From Velthaea sp965214335 (GTDB lineage Bacteria > Vulcanimicrobiota > Vulcanimicrobiia > Vulcanimicrobiales > Vulcanimicrobiaceae), in contig CBDCBO010000003.1 in NCBI GenBank assembly GCA_965214335.1, positions 186,001 to 250,000 on the forward strand: 64,000 bases of DNA. Reading direction: 5' to 3'. Made by a program: the position numbers and the translations under genes. Numbering within the stretch: the stretch's first letter is position 1; each line of letters opens with the position of its first letter. Below, one piece after another: positions 43,105-51,620 of the stretch. The notes under the pieces were generated by a model that searched no databases, had not been told where the DNA came from, and worked only from the letters and a program-made list of their open reading frames with translations.

Positions 43105-44697
43105 TCAATGGGCGTGAATCGTAAAACTCCACGCGCGTTCGGCCCGATTGCCGGCGGCATCCGTAACCGAAACGCGCACGCTGACCGGACCATCGCCCAG
43201 CGGCACCTCCGGGCTGTAGGTGATGAAACCGGCCGTGCGATACGCGGATGCCGTAACGTCGAGCCCGTTCACGTTGATCGTTACGGTCGAAAGGTTGATC
43301 CCGATATTGGTCGGCGAACTGTAGGTCGCAAAGATGCTGGGCGTACTGTTGTTTACCGTTTGACCGCCGGGCGGCGCGAAATCGGTGATGCTCGGCGGCG
43401 TGGTCGACACGGCGATGAGCGCCGCTGCTTGGGCGCGCGGGGCTTGCGTGCCGTTCAGCTCGAGATGGCCGTAGACCGCAACCTGGCCGAAGTTGACGTT
43501 GGGCGGAATCGTGTAACGCGCGGTGTACGTTCCCGGGCTATCTTCGCGCATCTCGGCACCCTCGACGTACGCGCCGATGTCAAAGCTGGCTTTACCGCCG
43601 GGGCTGCCTTTGAGCGTGACGGTAAACGAGTCGCCGGCGCGCAACGCGTTGGTGGCGTCGACGGCAAACGTGCCGATCGTGACCGCACCAGCGGCCGGCT
43701 GCGGCGTTGCCGGAACGGCCCGTGAAATTATGATTTGGCGCCGTTCGCCGGTGTCGGGATTCGCCCGTACCACGACGGTGTCGCCAACGGCCGCGTCGCT
43801 AAAATTGACCGCAGCTCCGTTGAGCGTAATTTGCGTTGCGCGATCGGCGGTAATGACGTGCCCATCGCGCAGCACGATCGCCGACGGCGACACCGCGGCG
43901 ATCGTGCCGGTGCGCGACGCATACCGGTCGACAAGCTGATCGACTTTGCCGTCGCGAGTCAGATAGACGCTAACCGCATCGCCGGCGTGCACGTCGGCAA
44001 GCGTGGCAGCGGCACTCGTTTTCGAGACCGTATCTTGCAGCACGATGCGGGCATCGGAATTAATGGCAATGGAACGCACTGAACCGCTGCGTGTGACGGT
44101 GACCGATTCGGGGGCCGAATTGAGATCGACGGCCGTTACCGTGCCCACGATCTGGGTTCGCCCGCCGTCCGTATTTTGCGTCAGCGACGGCGTCCGGCCG
44201 ACGAGCGACGAAATGACATCGACCCGGGCGGCCTTGGCGTCATAGGTGACCTGCGCGCCAAGCGAATCGGCAACGAAGCGCAGCGGCACGTAGGTCGCGC
44301 CGTTGATTTCGGTCGCCGGGCCGTCCATTTGCACCGGCGCATTGTCGATCGTGGCTTGAGTTGAACCCAAGCGGAGCGTTATTTTCTTGCGCGGTGCGGC
44401 AGCGATGATATCGTCGCCGTCGCGCGCCACGGAGATGCCCAGCGCGCCATAGATGCGCACGATCGGAACGAGCAGCCGTCCGTTGACCACGCGCGGGGCC
44501 GGATCGGTCGCCAAATCTTCACCGTTGATGGCAATCGCGATCACGCGGGTCGGCAATTCGGTCCGCGCCGGGCGCTTGGGCGTCGGCGCGGCCGGCTTCG
44601 GCGGCGCGGCCGGCGGTCCGGCGGCGGCGGCCGGCAGGCCGTACGCCAGCATCGCACTCGAGACGAGCGCAGCGAGCACACGCGGACTGTTCAACAT
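43105..44697 (-). CDS. Exported protein with copper-amine-oxidase-N stalk domain
   Basis: 530 residues from ATG 44697 with a signal peptide (to about residue 25, PAAAAG) and a Pro/Ala-rich spacer. Residues about 45-150 form the copper-amine-oxidase N-terminal-like stalk (VNGRLLVPIVRIYGALG ... NGATYVPLRFVADSLGAQV), a non-catalytic cell-surface domain. A DUF5666-like repeated beta region (about 165-310) and an Ig-like C-terminus (VRVSVTDAAGN) follow. It is an envelope-binding or adhesive protein by architecture. It overlaps the GT4 gene by 7 nt. The frame extends upstream only across that gene. Confidence 0.85.
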   Translation of the reverse strand: MLNSPRVLAALVSSAMLAYGLPAAAAGPPAAPPKPAAPTPKRPARTELPTRVIAIAINGEDLATDPAPRVVNGRLLVPIVRIYGALGISVARDGDDIIAAAPRKKITLRLGSTQATIDNAPVQMDGPATEINGATYVPLRFVADSLGAQVTYDAKAARVDVISSLVGRTPSLTQNTDGGRTQIVGTVTAVDLNSAPESVTVTRSGSVRSIAINSDARIVLQDTVSKTSAAATLADVHAGDAVSVYLTRDGKVDQLVDRYASRTGTIAAVSPSAIVLRDGHVITADRATQITLNGAAVNFSDAAVGDTVVVRANPDTGERRQIIISRAVPATPQPAAGAVTIGTFAVDATNALRAGDSFTVTLKGSPGGKASFDIGAYVEGAEMREDSPGTYTARYTIPPNVNFGQVAVYGHLELNGTQAPRAQAAALIAVSTTPPSITDFAPPGGQTVNNSTPSIFATYSSPTNIGINLSTVTINVNGLDVTASAYRTAGFITYSPEVPLGDGPVSVRVSVTDAAGNRAERAWSFTIHAH

Positions 44698-45704
44698 TCG
44701 ATGACCTCGCGATAAACGGCGGCCGTTCGGGCCGCGAACCGATCCCAGGTATACGCGCGCAGAGGTACGACGCCCTCGGCCGCGCGGGCCGCGAACGGCG
44801 CCCGGTCGCGGACAACGTCGTCGAGCAACGCCGTCAACGCGGCAACGTCGGCCGTTGGGAACACTGCGGCGTGCGGCGCGACGATTGCCGGAACGGCGCC
44901 GCTCGCGGCGATCACGGGCGTGCCGACGACCGCCGCCTCGAGCATCGGAATGCCGAAGCCTTCGCTGCGGGCGGGGTGAACGTACGCCAGCGCCGCGCGG
45001 TAGTGGCGGCGCAGGTCGGTGGCCGACAGGTGTCCGGTGAAGATGATCCGGCCGCGGCCGCCGGCGCGGCTGAACGGCGCGGCGGCACGCGGATCGGCAA
45101 GCCCGGTCACGCGCACGTCGATCGTTTGCTCCGGCGCGACCGCGGCCCACGCCGCATACAGCGTCGGTAAATCTTTATGCGCCTTATGATTTCCGGCATA
45201 AAAAAGAAACGGGGCTGCGCAGGGCAGCGGCGTATCGGCGGCAAGCAAAGCTGGATCGTAGCCCAACGGCACGACCCGGCAGCGCTCGGGTGGAACGCCA
45301 AGATACGTACCGCAATCGGCGACGGTGCGTTCGTCGCCCATGATGAGGCGAGCCGCGCCGCGCGCGAGCGGGATTCCGACGAGCCGGTAGTGCCATGCGG
45401 TCGCGCGGCCGAACAGCGCCGGGAAGCGCAGATGAATCAGATCGTGCACCGTCAGCACGTACGGCCGGTCGCGCACCAAGGGTGCGAAGGTGGTCGGAAA
45501 GTGGACGATGCGCGCGCCGCTGCGGGCGATCGCGCGCGGTAGGCCGACCTGCTCGGCAACACCAAAGTTTTCGCCGCTGCCCAGCGCGGCGAAGCGCAGA
45601 TCGGGCGCGGCGGCCGGAAGCCGGGTCACCAGTTCGTGCACGTACGCCCGGACGCCGAACGACATGCGGCGCGTCACGCGGGCATCGACGGCGACGTCGA
45701 TCAC
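44691..45704 (-). CDS. GT4-family glycosyltransferase (A)
   Basis: 337 residues, GT-B fold. N-terminal half: GVRAYVHELVTRLP and LTVHDLIHLRFP. C-terminal half: FYAGNHKAHKDLPTL, FTGHLSATDLRRHYRAALAYV and the donor-site motif SEGFGIPMLEAAVVGTPV with the conserved EGFG-x7-E pattern. It probably uses a nucleotide-sugar for surface polysaccharide or glycolipid synthesis in the cytosol. GTG start overlaps the stop of the paralogous GT4 (B) gene as GTGA. The two are clearly homologous along their length, so a tandem duplication is likely. Confidence 0.92.
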   Translation of the reverse strand: MIDVAVDARVTRRMSFGVRAYVHELVTRLPAAAPDLRFAALGSGENFGVAEQVGLPRAIARSGARIVHFPTTFAPLVRDRPYVLTVHDLIHLRFPALFGRATAWHYRLVGIPLARGAARLIMGDERTVADCGTYLGVPPERCRVVPLGYDPALLAADTPLPCAAPFLFYAGNHKAHKDLPTLYAAWAAVAPEQTIDVRVTGLADPRAAAPFSRAGGRGRIIFTGHLSATDLRRHYRAALAYVHPARSEGFGIPMLEAAVVGTPVIAASGAVPAIVAPHAAVFPTADVAALTALLDDVVRDRAPFAARAAEGVVPLRAYTWDRFAARTAAVYREVIEC

Positions 45705-46729
45705 GGCAGAAATTCACGATACACGGCGATGGTCGCACGGGCGGTCCGCTCCCAGGTAAGGTGGTTCGTGGCGGCTTGCGCCGCGGCGGCGGCGGCCCGC
45801 AGATCGATGGGTTCGCGCAGAGCGCGCAGCAAGAGTTCGCGCAAGCCGTCGACGTCGTGCGGTTCGAACGCCAGCACGTGCGGCGCCAGCACGTCCGGTA
45901 CGGCGGTTCGCGCAGCGATCACCGGCACACCGCAGCGCATCGCCTCGAGCATCGGTAATCCGAAACCTTCGCGCAAGGCCGGATGAACGTAGGCCGCGGC
46001 GCCGCGGTAGAGCGCCAGCAGTTCGGCATCGGTGCGCCGGCCGGTGAAGATCAGCGTACCGTTCGGGCGTTCCAAACCGGCAAATTCGGTCCCGACATCG
46101 TCGCTGCCGGTAAGCCGAAGATCGACCGCCTCCGTAGCCGGCAGAGTCGACCAGGCTCGCACCAGCGTAATGAGATTCTTGTGGCCGCGGTGATTACCGG
46201 CATACAAGAAATACGCGGTCGGCGACGGTGCCGCGCGGGGCGGCTCGCGCGACGCGGGCGCAATATCGACGCCCAGCGGAATGATGCGGATCCGCGTTCG
46301 AGCCACCCCGAGCAGGCGTTCGAGGTCGTCCGCTGTGGCGGCATCGTCGGTAATGACGGCGCGCGCGCGGCGGGCCACCGGCGCGACGCCGTAGCGGTAG
46401 TACGGGCCGACCCGGCCTTTCCCAAACTGCGGATAGTGCAGATCGATAAGGTCGTGAATCGTCAACACGAAGGGTGCCGGAACGACCAGCGGCACGAACG
46501 GGCTGGGCAGATGCACGAGCCGCGGATGGGCCGCGGCGATCGCCAGCGGTAAGCCGGCTTGTTCGGCGAGATCGAAGTTGTCGCCGGCGCCGACGAAAGC
46601 AAAGCGCAGGTCGGGCGCCAGCCGCGGCACGAGTTCGACCAGTTTCTGCGCGTACAGCGTCATGCCGGCCGACATGTGCGAGGTCATCCGGCGGTCGATC
46701 GTCACATCGACCCGCGTCGCCGACCTCAC
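45701..46729 (-). CDS. GT4-family glycosyltransferase (B)
   Basis: 342 residues from GTG 46729, which makes GTGA with the stop of the GT2 gene; longer starts run over that gene in another frame. Same architecture as GT4 (A): LTIHDLIDLHYPQFG, FLYAGNHRGHKNLITL, LIFTGRRTDAELLALY and the donor motif REGFGLPMLEAMRCGVPVIA. It is coupled on both sides, so the GT2 and both GT4 enzymes are likely made together and act sequentially on one glycan. Substrates cannot be deduced. Confidence 0.92.
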   Translation of the reverse strand: MRSATRVDVTIDRRMTSHMSAGMTLYAQKLVELVPRLAPDLRFAFVGAGDNFDLAEQAGLPLAIAAAHPRLVHLPSPFVPLVVPAPFVLTIHDLIDLHYPQFGKGRVGPYYRYGVAPVARRARAVITDDAATADDLERLLGVARTRIRIIPLGVDIAPASREPPRAAPSPTAYFLYAGNHRGHKNLITLVRAWSTLPATEAVDLRLTGSDDVGTEFAGLERPNGTLIFTGRRTDAELLALYRGAAAYVHPALREGFGLPMLEAMRCGVPVIAARTAVPDVLAPHVLAFEPHDVDGLRELLLRALREPIDLRAAAAAAQAATNHLTWERTARATIAVYREFLP

Positions 46730-47475
46730 CGGCGACGCAGCGCTTTCCACTGCACGACGACCGGGTATGCCGCCGAAGACGCGGCCACGAACCCGCCCCG
46801 CCAACCGTCGCGCCAGCCGCCGTAGCGGATGACGGCCCACGGGAACCGCGCCAAACCGACGACGACGGCTGCGGCTAAGGCGGTGATCGAACCGCGTACG
46901 GCAGCGGCTTCGATGCCCGTGTAACGGGCGAATTTCTCTCGGTATGAAGCGACCGTCGGATACGAATCGTGAAGGATCGCTCCCGGGAGCCGGCCGATCA
47001 CTCCATCGCTGACCCACCGTTCGTGCAGGTCCGCACCGCCGCCCACGCTGTGCGCTTCGAGTCGAATGGACGCGGTCCGGAAGAGCCGCACCAGCTTTTC
47101 GTTGGACCAGCCGGACGTGCGGATCCGGCGGCCGCAGAACGTGGTGATCCGGCGCATCGCAAACGCATCGACATCGTCGGGGGCAGCCTCGATCGCTGCC
47201 CGCAGCGCCGGGTCGAGCGCTTCATCGGCGTCGAGCATGAGCGTCCAGCGGGTGTGCACCCGGCTTAGTGCGTGACGGCGCGCGTCGACGAACCCGGTCC
47301 AGCGCCGGCGCTCGACCGTTGCGCCGCTACGCTGCGCGATCGCCGCGGTCGCGTCGTCCGACTCGGCATCGAGCACGTACAGCTGCGCACCGCGCGGCAG
47401 CGAGGCGAGGGCTCGCGGCAAGCGCGCCGCCTCGTTCTGGGTCAAGACGACGACGGTGATGTCGCTGGGTTTCAG
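46726..47475 (-). CDS. GT2-family glycosyltransferase (WaaE/KdtX-like), apparently starting at CTG
   Basis: 249 residues if started at the CTG at 47475, which overlaps the pyrG stop as CTGA. The only conventional start upstream (GTG at 47613) would require a 142-nt overlap inside pyrG. The TTG downstream would delete the first beta-strand. The N-terminus DITVVVLTQNEAARLPRALA and the DAESDDAT and LDADEALDP motifs (DxD metal site) are those of WaaE-type inverting transferases. The C-terminal region ends in membrane-associating helices. It likely adds a sugar to a lipid-anchored glycan core. Confidence 0.88.
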   Translation of the reverse strand: MKPSDITVVVLTQNEAARLPRALASLPRGAQLYVLDAESDDATAAIAQRSGATVERRRWTGFVDARRHALSRVHTRWTLMLDADEALDPALRAAIEAAPDDVDAFAMRRITTFCGRRIRTSGWSNEKLVRLFRTASIRLEAHSVGGGADLHERWVSDGVIGRLPGAILHDSYPTVASYREKFARYTGIEAAAVRGSITALAAAVVVGLARFPWAVIRYGGWRDGWRGGFVAASSAAYPVVVQWKALRRR

Positions 47476-49124
47476 CGGTGCAGAAGCGCGGTCGCGTCCG
47501 GCTTTCGCGAACGGGAATGGAGCAAGGTCGCACCGATAAAGTCGCGATAGAGCGGCGATGGACGCGTCGGACGTGATTTGAACTCGGGGTGCGCCTGCGT
47601 TCCGACGAACCACGGATGGACGTCGCGCGGTAATTCAATGATTTCGACCAGCGACGCCGGCCCCAGCGGATGATGACCCGAAAACCACATCCCGTGCTCT
47701 TCGAATAACTTCTTGTAGCGGTTATTGAACTCGTAGCGGTGGCGGTGGCGCTCGCTGATGCGCAGCGTTCCGTAAGCAGCGGCCGCGAGCGAACCCGGTT
47801 CGAGCGTGCAGTCGTAGGCACCCAAGCGCATCGTGCCGCCCTTGATATCAAGATTGCGCTGCTCGGGTAAATAGTCGATGACCGGATTGCCGGTGCTCTC
47901 GTCGACTTCGGACGTCATGGCGTCGGCCAATCCGCAGACGCTTCGTGCGAATTCGACGCACGCTAACTGCATGCCGTAACAAATTCCCAAAAACGGAATG
48001 CGTGCTTCGCGCGCAAATGTAACCGCCTGCAGCTTGCCTTTTACGCCACGTTCGCCGAAGCCGGGGGCGACGAGAATGCCGTCGACGCCGGCCAAAACGG
48101 CCGGCCCGTCGTTCTCGATCCGTTCCGAATCGAGGCTGACGATTTCCACGGCGGCATCGTGAAAGATGCCGGCATGGTTGATCGCTTCGGTGATCGAGAT
48201 ATACGCATCTTTGAGCTCGACATATTTACCGACCAGAGCGATGCGCAGATGCTCCGACGGATTTTCGATCCGTTCGACGATGGTGACCCAGGCTTCGAGT
48301 TCCGGCTGCCGGGTCACGAGCTGGAGCTTGCGGATCGCGATATCGGCCAAGCCCTCAGCTTCTAAATTCAACGGTACGCGATAGATCGAAGCGGCGTCGC
48401 CGTTCTGCACGACGTTCTGAGGCGGGACATCGCAAAACAAACCGATCTTCTCTTTGAGTTCGATCGGGATCGCTTTGCTGCTGGCCGTCCGCAGCACGAT
48501 GGCATCGGGCGAAATGCCGATCGCGCGCAGTTCACGCACCGAGTGTTGAGTCGGTTTGGTCTTGAGTTCGTCGGCGGCGCCCAAGTGCGGCAGCAGCGTC
48601 AAGTGCACGAACATCACGTTGTCTTCGCCCACAAAATGGCGGACTTGCCGAATCGCTTCGAGGAACGGTAGCGACTCGATGTCGCCGACGGTGCCGCCGA
48701 CCTCAACGATGCAAACCTGCGCGCCGCTGCGCTCGCCGACGCGCGTGATGTGCGCTTTGATCTCGTTCGTGATGTGCGGGATCACCTGAACGGTCGCGCC
48801 GAGATAATCGCCCCGCCGTTCTTTTTCGATAACCGATTTGTAAATCTGCCCGGTCGTGACGTTGTTGTCACGGGTCAGTGATTCGTCGATGAAGCGCTCG
48901 TAGTGACCGAGGTCCAGATCGGTCTCAGCGCCGTCTTCGGTAACAAAAACTTCACCGTGCTGATACGGATTCATCGTCCCGGCATCGACATTGATATACG
49001 GATCGAGTTTTTGAATTGAAACCGAGACGCCGCGGCTCTTGAGCAAACGGCCAAGCGACGCAGCGGTGATCCCTTTGCCGAGCGAGCTCACGACACCGCC
49101 GGTAAAGAAAATGTACTTCGCCAT
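47472..49124 (-). CDS. pyrG: CTP synthase
   Basis: 550 residues from the ATG at 49124 (MAKYIFFTGGVVSSLGKG), with an alternative ATG two codons earlier. Converts UTP to CTP with glutamine. The synthetase domain has SLGKGITAASLG and DPYINVDAGTMNP; the class-I GATase domain has the nucleophile Cys in GICYGMQ and the His-Glu pair in AHPEFKSRP. Length is typical. It heads the glycosyltransferase run. It is separate from the pyr operon but belongs to the same nucleotide pathway. Confidence 0.97.
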   Translation of the reverse strand: MAKYIFFTGGVVSSLGKGITAASLGRLLKSRGVSVSIQKLDPYINVDAGTMNPYQHGEVFVTEDGAETDLDLGHYERFIDESLTRDNNVTTGQIYKSVIEKERRGDYLGATVQVIPHITNEIKAHITRVGERSGAQVCIVEVGGTVGDIESLPFLEAIRQVRHFVGEDNVMFVHLTLLPHLGAADELKTKPTQHSVRELRAIGISPDAIVLRTASSKAIPIELKEKIGLFCDVPPQNVVQNGDAASIYRVPLNLEAEGLADIAIRKLQLVTRQPELEAWVTIVERIENPSEHLRIALVGKYVELKDAYISITEAINHAGIFHDAAVEIVSLDSERIENDGPAVLAGVDGILVAPGFGERGVKGKLQAVTFAREARIPFLGICYGMQLACVEFARSVCGLADAMTSEVDESTGNPVIDYLPEQRNLDIKGGTMRLGAYDCTLEPGSLAAAAYGTLRISERHRHRYEFNNRYKKLFEEHGMWFSGHHPLGPASLVEIIELPRDVHPWFVGTQAHPEFKSRPTRPSPLYRDFIGATLLHSRSRKPDATALLHR

Positions 49125-49340
49125 AGCCATATATGGGGACGCTGCGCTTCCACAGCGGGCATCCGGCGGCCTGCGCGCGAACCGCGTACCCAAAACCCGG
49201 CGATGCCGTGCGGCTGTGATGGGACGCACATGGATCGCCGGCGGACGTAAGGTCGGGGTGCTGTTGGTTGCTTCGCGAAGAGACGCCGCCGACGCGATTC
49301 AAACCGGCCAGGTGCCGCCGAGCGGCGCGGGAGTTCATGC

Positions 49341-50696
49341 ATGTTGATGAGCCGATACCGGGCGGTATTGGCCGGGGCCACCGCGGCCTTGGGTGCCGCC
49401 GCCGTCGCCGTTGGTTTCTACACGTTCCGGCCGGTCGAACGGCAGGCCGCGAGCATCGCCGTCTTGGCGGCTCCCGGCCGTGTCGCGAGCGCCGTTCAGA
49501 CGTTTTTTGTGCCCGATCCGCAGAAGTTGTTCGGCCGCGATCACATCCGCGTTCTGCTCGTCGGTTTAGATTACGACTACGACACGAAGGATCAGGAAAC
49601 GTCCAAGGACTCGCGCAGCGATATCATCATGGCGATCAACCTCGATTTGCGCAACCATCAGGTGAGCGAGTTGTCGATCCCACGCGATATGGTCGCGACC
49701 ATGCCCGATGGAACGCAGGCCAAGATCAACGCCGCGCAATCGTTCGGCGGCATTCGCGAATCGCAAACGGTCGTCGCCGACTGGCTCGGTATTCCGGCGT
49801 TCGACCGGTATATCGTGTTACGCATCGATACCGCCAAAGATCTCGTGAATGCGATCGGCGGAATCGATGTCGAGGTGAAAAATTCCAATGCCCTCAAAGC
49901 GCAAGGCCCGAACGGGCCAATCGATTACGACGATCATTGGGGCCACTTGGCGATCCATCTCAAACCCGGCCGCCAGCATCTCAACGGCGAAAACGCGGTC
50001 GCGTACGCGCGCTTCCGGCATGACTGGTGCAGCGACCCGTGCCGGATCATGCGCCAGCAGCAATTGATCCACGCGGTGCTCGACAAGATCGAACATGACG
50101 GATTCAATACGCTGACGCACATCCAGTCGCTACTGGCCGTCGTGCACAACGATGTCGAAACGAATATCACGCCGCGCGAACAGTTGTCCACGGCGGTCGC
50201 GTACGCGCATCTCGCACCGAAGGACATTCGTACCGCGCAAGTGCCGTATGCGTCGACCGTCACGTTAGGGGCGTATGGCGACTCGCTCGTTCCCGATGTT
50301 GGCGCGCGCAAGCAACTCGTCGACTCGCTCTTGCGTGCGCCCAGCGACAACGACCGAACGGGCGTCGCCGCCGCACCGGCGCCCGGCGACATCCGCGTGC
50401 GGGTCGAAAACGGCACGCATGTCGCAGGGCTCGCTGCTCGGATTGCCGCCGATTTGCGTCGGCGGGGTTTTGTTATTTCCGAAGTGACCGATGCCCATTC
50501 GCACGATGTTGCCGTCACCGAAATTCACGGCCGCAACGATAGCGCTCCGACGCTCGAAGTGGTGCGTAAAGCGCTCGGCGACGCGGTGCCGCCGACGGCC
50601 GCGCTCGCCGACGCTCCCCCGACCACCGCCGCCGGCACGGTCGTGGTCATCCTCGGCGCCGATCTGGCCGGCCCGCTGCCCATGGAACGGCCGTAG
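49341..50696 (+). CDS. LytR-CpsA-Psr (LCP) family protein with LytR_C domain
   Basis: 451 residues. One N-terminal membrane helix (about 8-28). The LCP domain follows: VLLVGLDYDYD, SRSDIIMAINLDLR, ELSIPRDMVATMPDG, INAAQSFGG and the Arg motif AYARFRHDWCSDPCRIMRQQ. The LytR_C domain (RVRVENGTHVAGLAARIAADL) covers about 350-445. LCP enzymes transfer polyprenyl-linked glycans to peptidoglycan or another cell-wall polymer. The GGGAG ribosome site is 7 nt upstream. It is divergent from pyrG and its glycosyltransferases, so it could attach their product. Confidence 0.93.
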   Translation: MLMSRYRAVLAGATAALGAAAVAVGFYTFRPVERQAASIAVLAAPGRVASAVQTFFVPDPQKLFGRDHIRVLLVGLDYDYDTKDQETSKDSRSDIIMAINLDLRNHQVSELSIPRDMVATMPDGTQAKINAAQSFGGIRESQTVVADWLGIPAFDRYIVLRIDTAKDLVNAIGGIDVEVKNSNALKAQGPNGPIDYDDHWGHLAIHLKPGRQHLNGENAVAYARFRHDWCSDPCRIMRQQQLIHAVLDKIEHDGFNTLTHIQSLLAVVHNDVETNITPREQLSTAVAYAHLAPKDIRTAQVPYASTVTLGAYGDSLVPDVGARKQLVDSLLRAPSDNDRTGVAAAPAPGDIRVRVENGTHVAGLAARIAADLRRRGFVISEVTDAHSHDVAVTEIHGRNDSAPTLEVVRKALGDAVPPTAALADAPPTTAAGTVVVILGADLAGPLPMERP

Positions 50697-50756
50697 CCGG
50701 CGCGAACCGGCGGCGAATCTAAGCCTTGCGGGAGCGCAAGCGCTGGCGATTGCGCT

Positions 50757-51608
50757 TCAGCGCGAAAAATGCACGAAACGTTCCAGACCCGCGTAATCTT
50801 CGCCGATCTCGAGGTACGCTGTGGGAAAGGTGCGTTCGACCAGCGCGCTGAGCGGCTCGATCGTCCCGGGGGCAGCTTCGAGGAAGACGGCGCCGTCGGC
50901 GGCTAAGACACGGTCGAGTTGCGCGAGTAACCGGCGATAGACATCGAGACCGTCGGCACCACCGTCAAGCGCGATGCGCGGCTCGAAGCTGGCCGGATTT
51001 GGCGCCGGCGGCAGCGCCGCGGCCGGAATATACGGCAGGTTGGCCACTACCGCGTCAACGCGTTCGCCAAACCGTTCGATCGGCGCCAGTAGATCGCCGG
51101 CCAGAAACGTACAGCGCTGAAAGACGTTGTTCCGCGCGGCATTACGCCGTGCTACGCTCAGCGCGTCGGCTGATATATCGGTTGCGTAAACCGCCAAGTC
51201 GGGCAGCTCGCACGCTAAGGTTATTCCAAGCGCCCCGCTGCCCGTCCCGACATCGACGATGATGCCGCTCGCCTTGCGCCGGGCACGGAGATCGTCGATG
51301 ACCGCCTCGACCACATGCTCGCTTTCAGGCCGCGGCACGAGTACCCGTTCATCGACGAGGAACGTGCGACCGTAAAAGCCGGCGTTGCCGACGAGATAGG
51401 CTACCGGGGCGCCGTGGGCGCGGCGCTCGACAAGCGCTTCGAACGCGCTTTGCGTGGCCGCATCGAGCGCCACACCGGCCGCCAGCATCAAGCCGGCTCG
51501 ATCGCGCCCGGTGACGAACTCCATGAGCCGGCTGGCATCGAGCGCGCCGGTTTCACCGACTGGTTCGAGCCGCACGCTCGCGGCCCGCAATGCTTCGCCG
51601 ACGTTCAC
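50757..51608 (-). CDS. prmC: Peptide chain release factor glutamine methyltransferase
   Basis: 283 residues. The SAM-binding motif VDVGTGSGALGITLA is near residue 118 and the N-terminal helical domain recognises the release factor. The catalytic NPPY motif reads NLPYIP here, a variant. It methylates the Gln of the GGQ motif in RF1 and RF2. It follows prfA by 12 bp, the usual prfA-prmC pair. It converges on the LCP gene; a hairpin (CTTGCG, CGCAAG) between them lacks a T-run. Confidence 0.94.
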   Translation of the reverse strand: MNVGEALRAASVRLEPVGETGALDASRLMEFVTGRDRAGLMLAAGVALDAATQSAFEALVERRAHGAPVAYLVGNAGFYGRTFLVDERVLVPRPESEHVVEAVIDDLRARRKASGIIVDVGTGSGALGITLACELPDLAVYATDISADALSVARRNAARNNVFQRCTFLAGDLLAPIERFGERVDAVVANLPYIPAAALPPAPNPASFEPRIALDGGADGLDVYRRLLAQLDRVLAADGAVFLEAAPGTIEPLSALVERTFPTAYLEIGEDYAGLERFVHFSR

Positions 51609-51620
51609 CGTGCGCCGACC

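Noticed and set aside
43102..43725. Plus-strand 207-codon ORF opposite the stalk protein
   Set aside because: Shadow of the minus-strand coding frame; composition dominated by Arg/Gly/Val.
50725..50740. Hairpin CTTGCG-GGAG-CGCAAG between convergent LCP and prmC genes
   Set aside because: Six-base stem without a T-run on either strand; could be a weak bidirectional terminator but is not distinguishable from chance.
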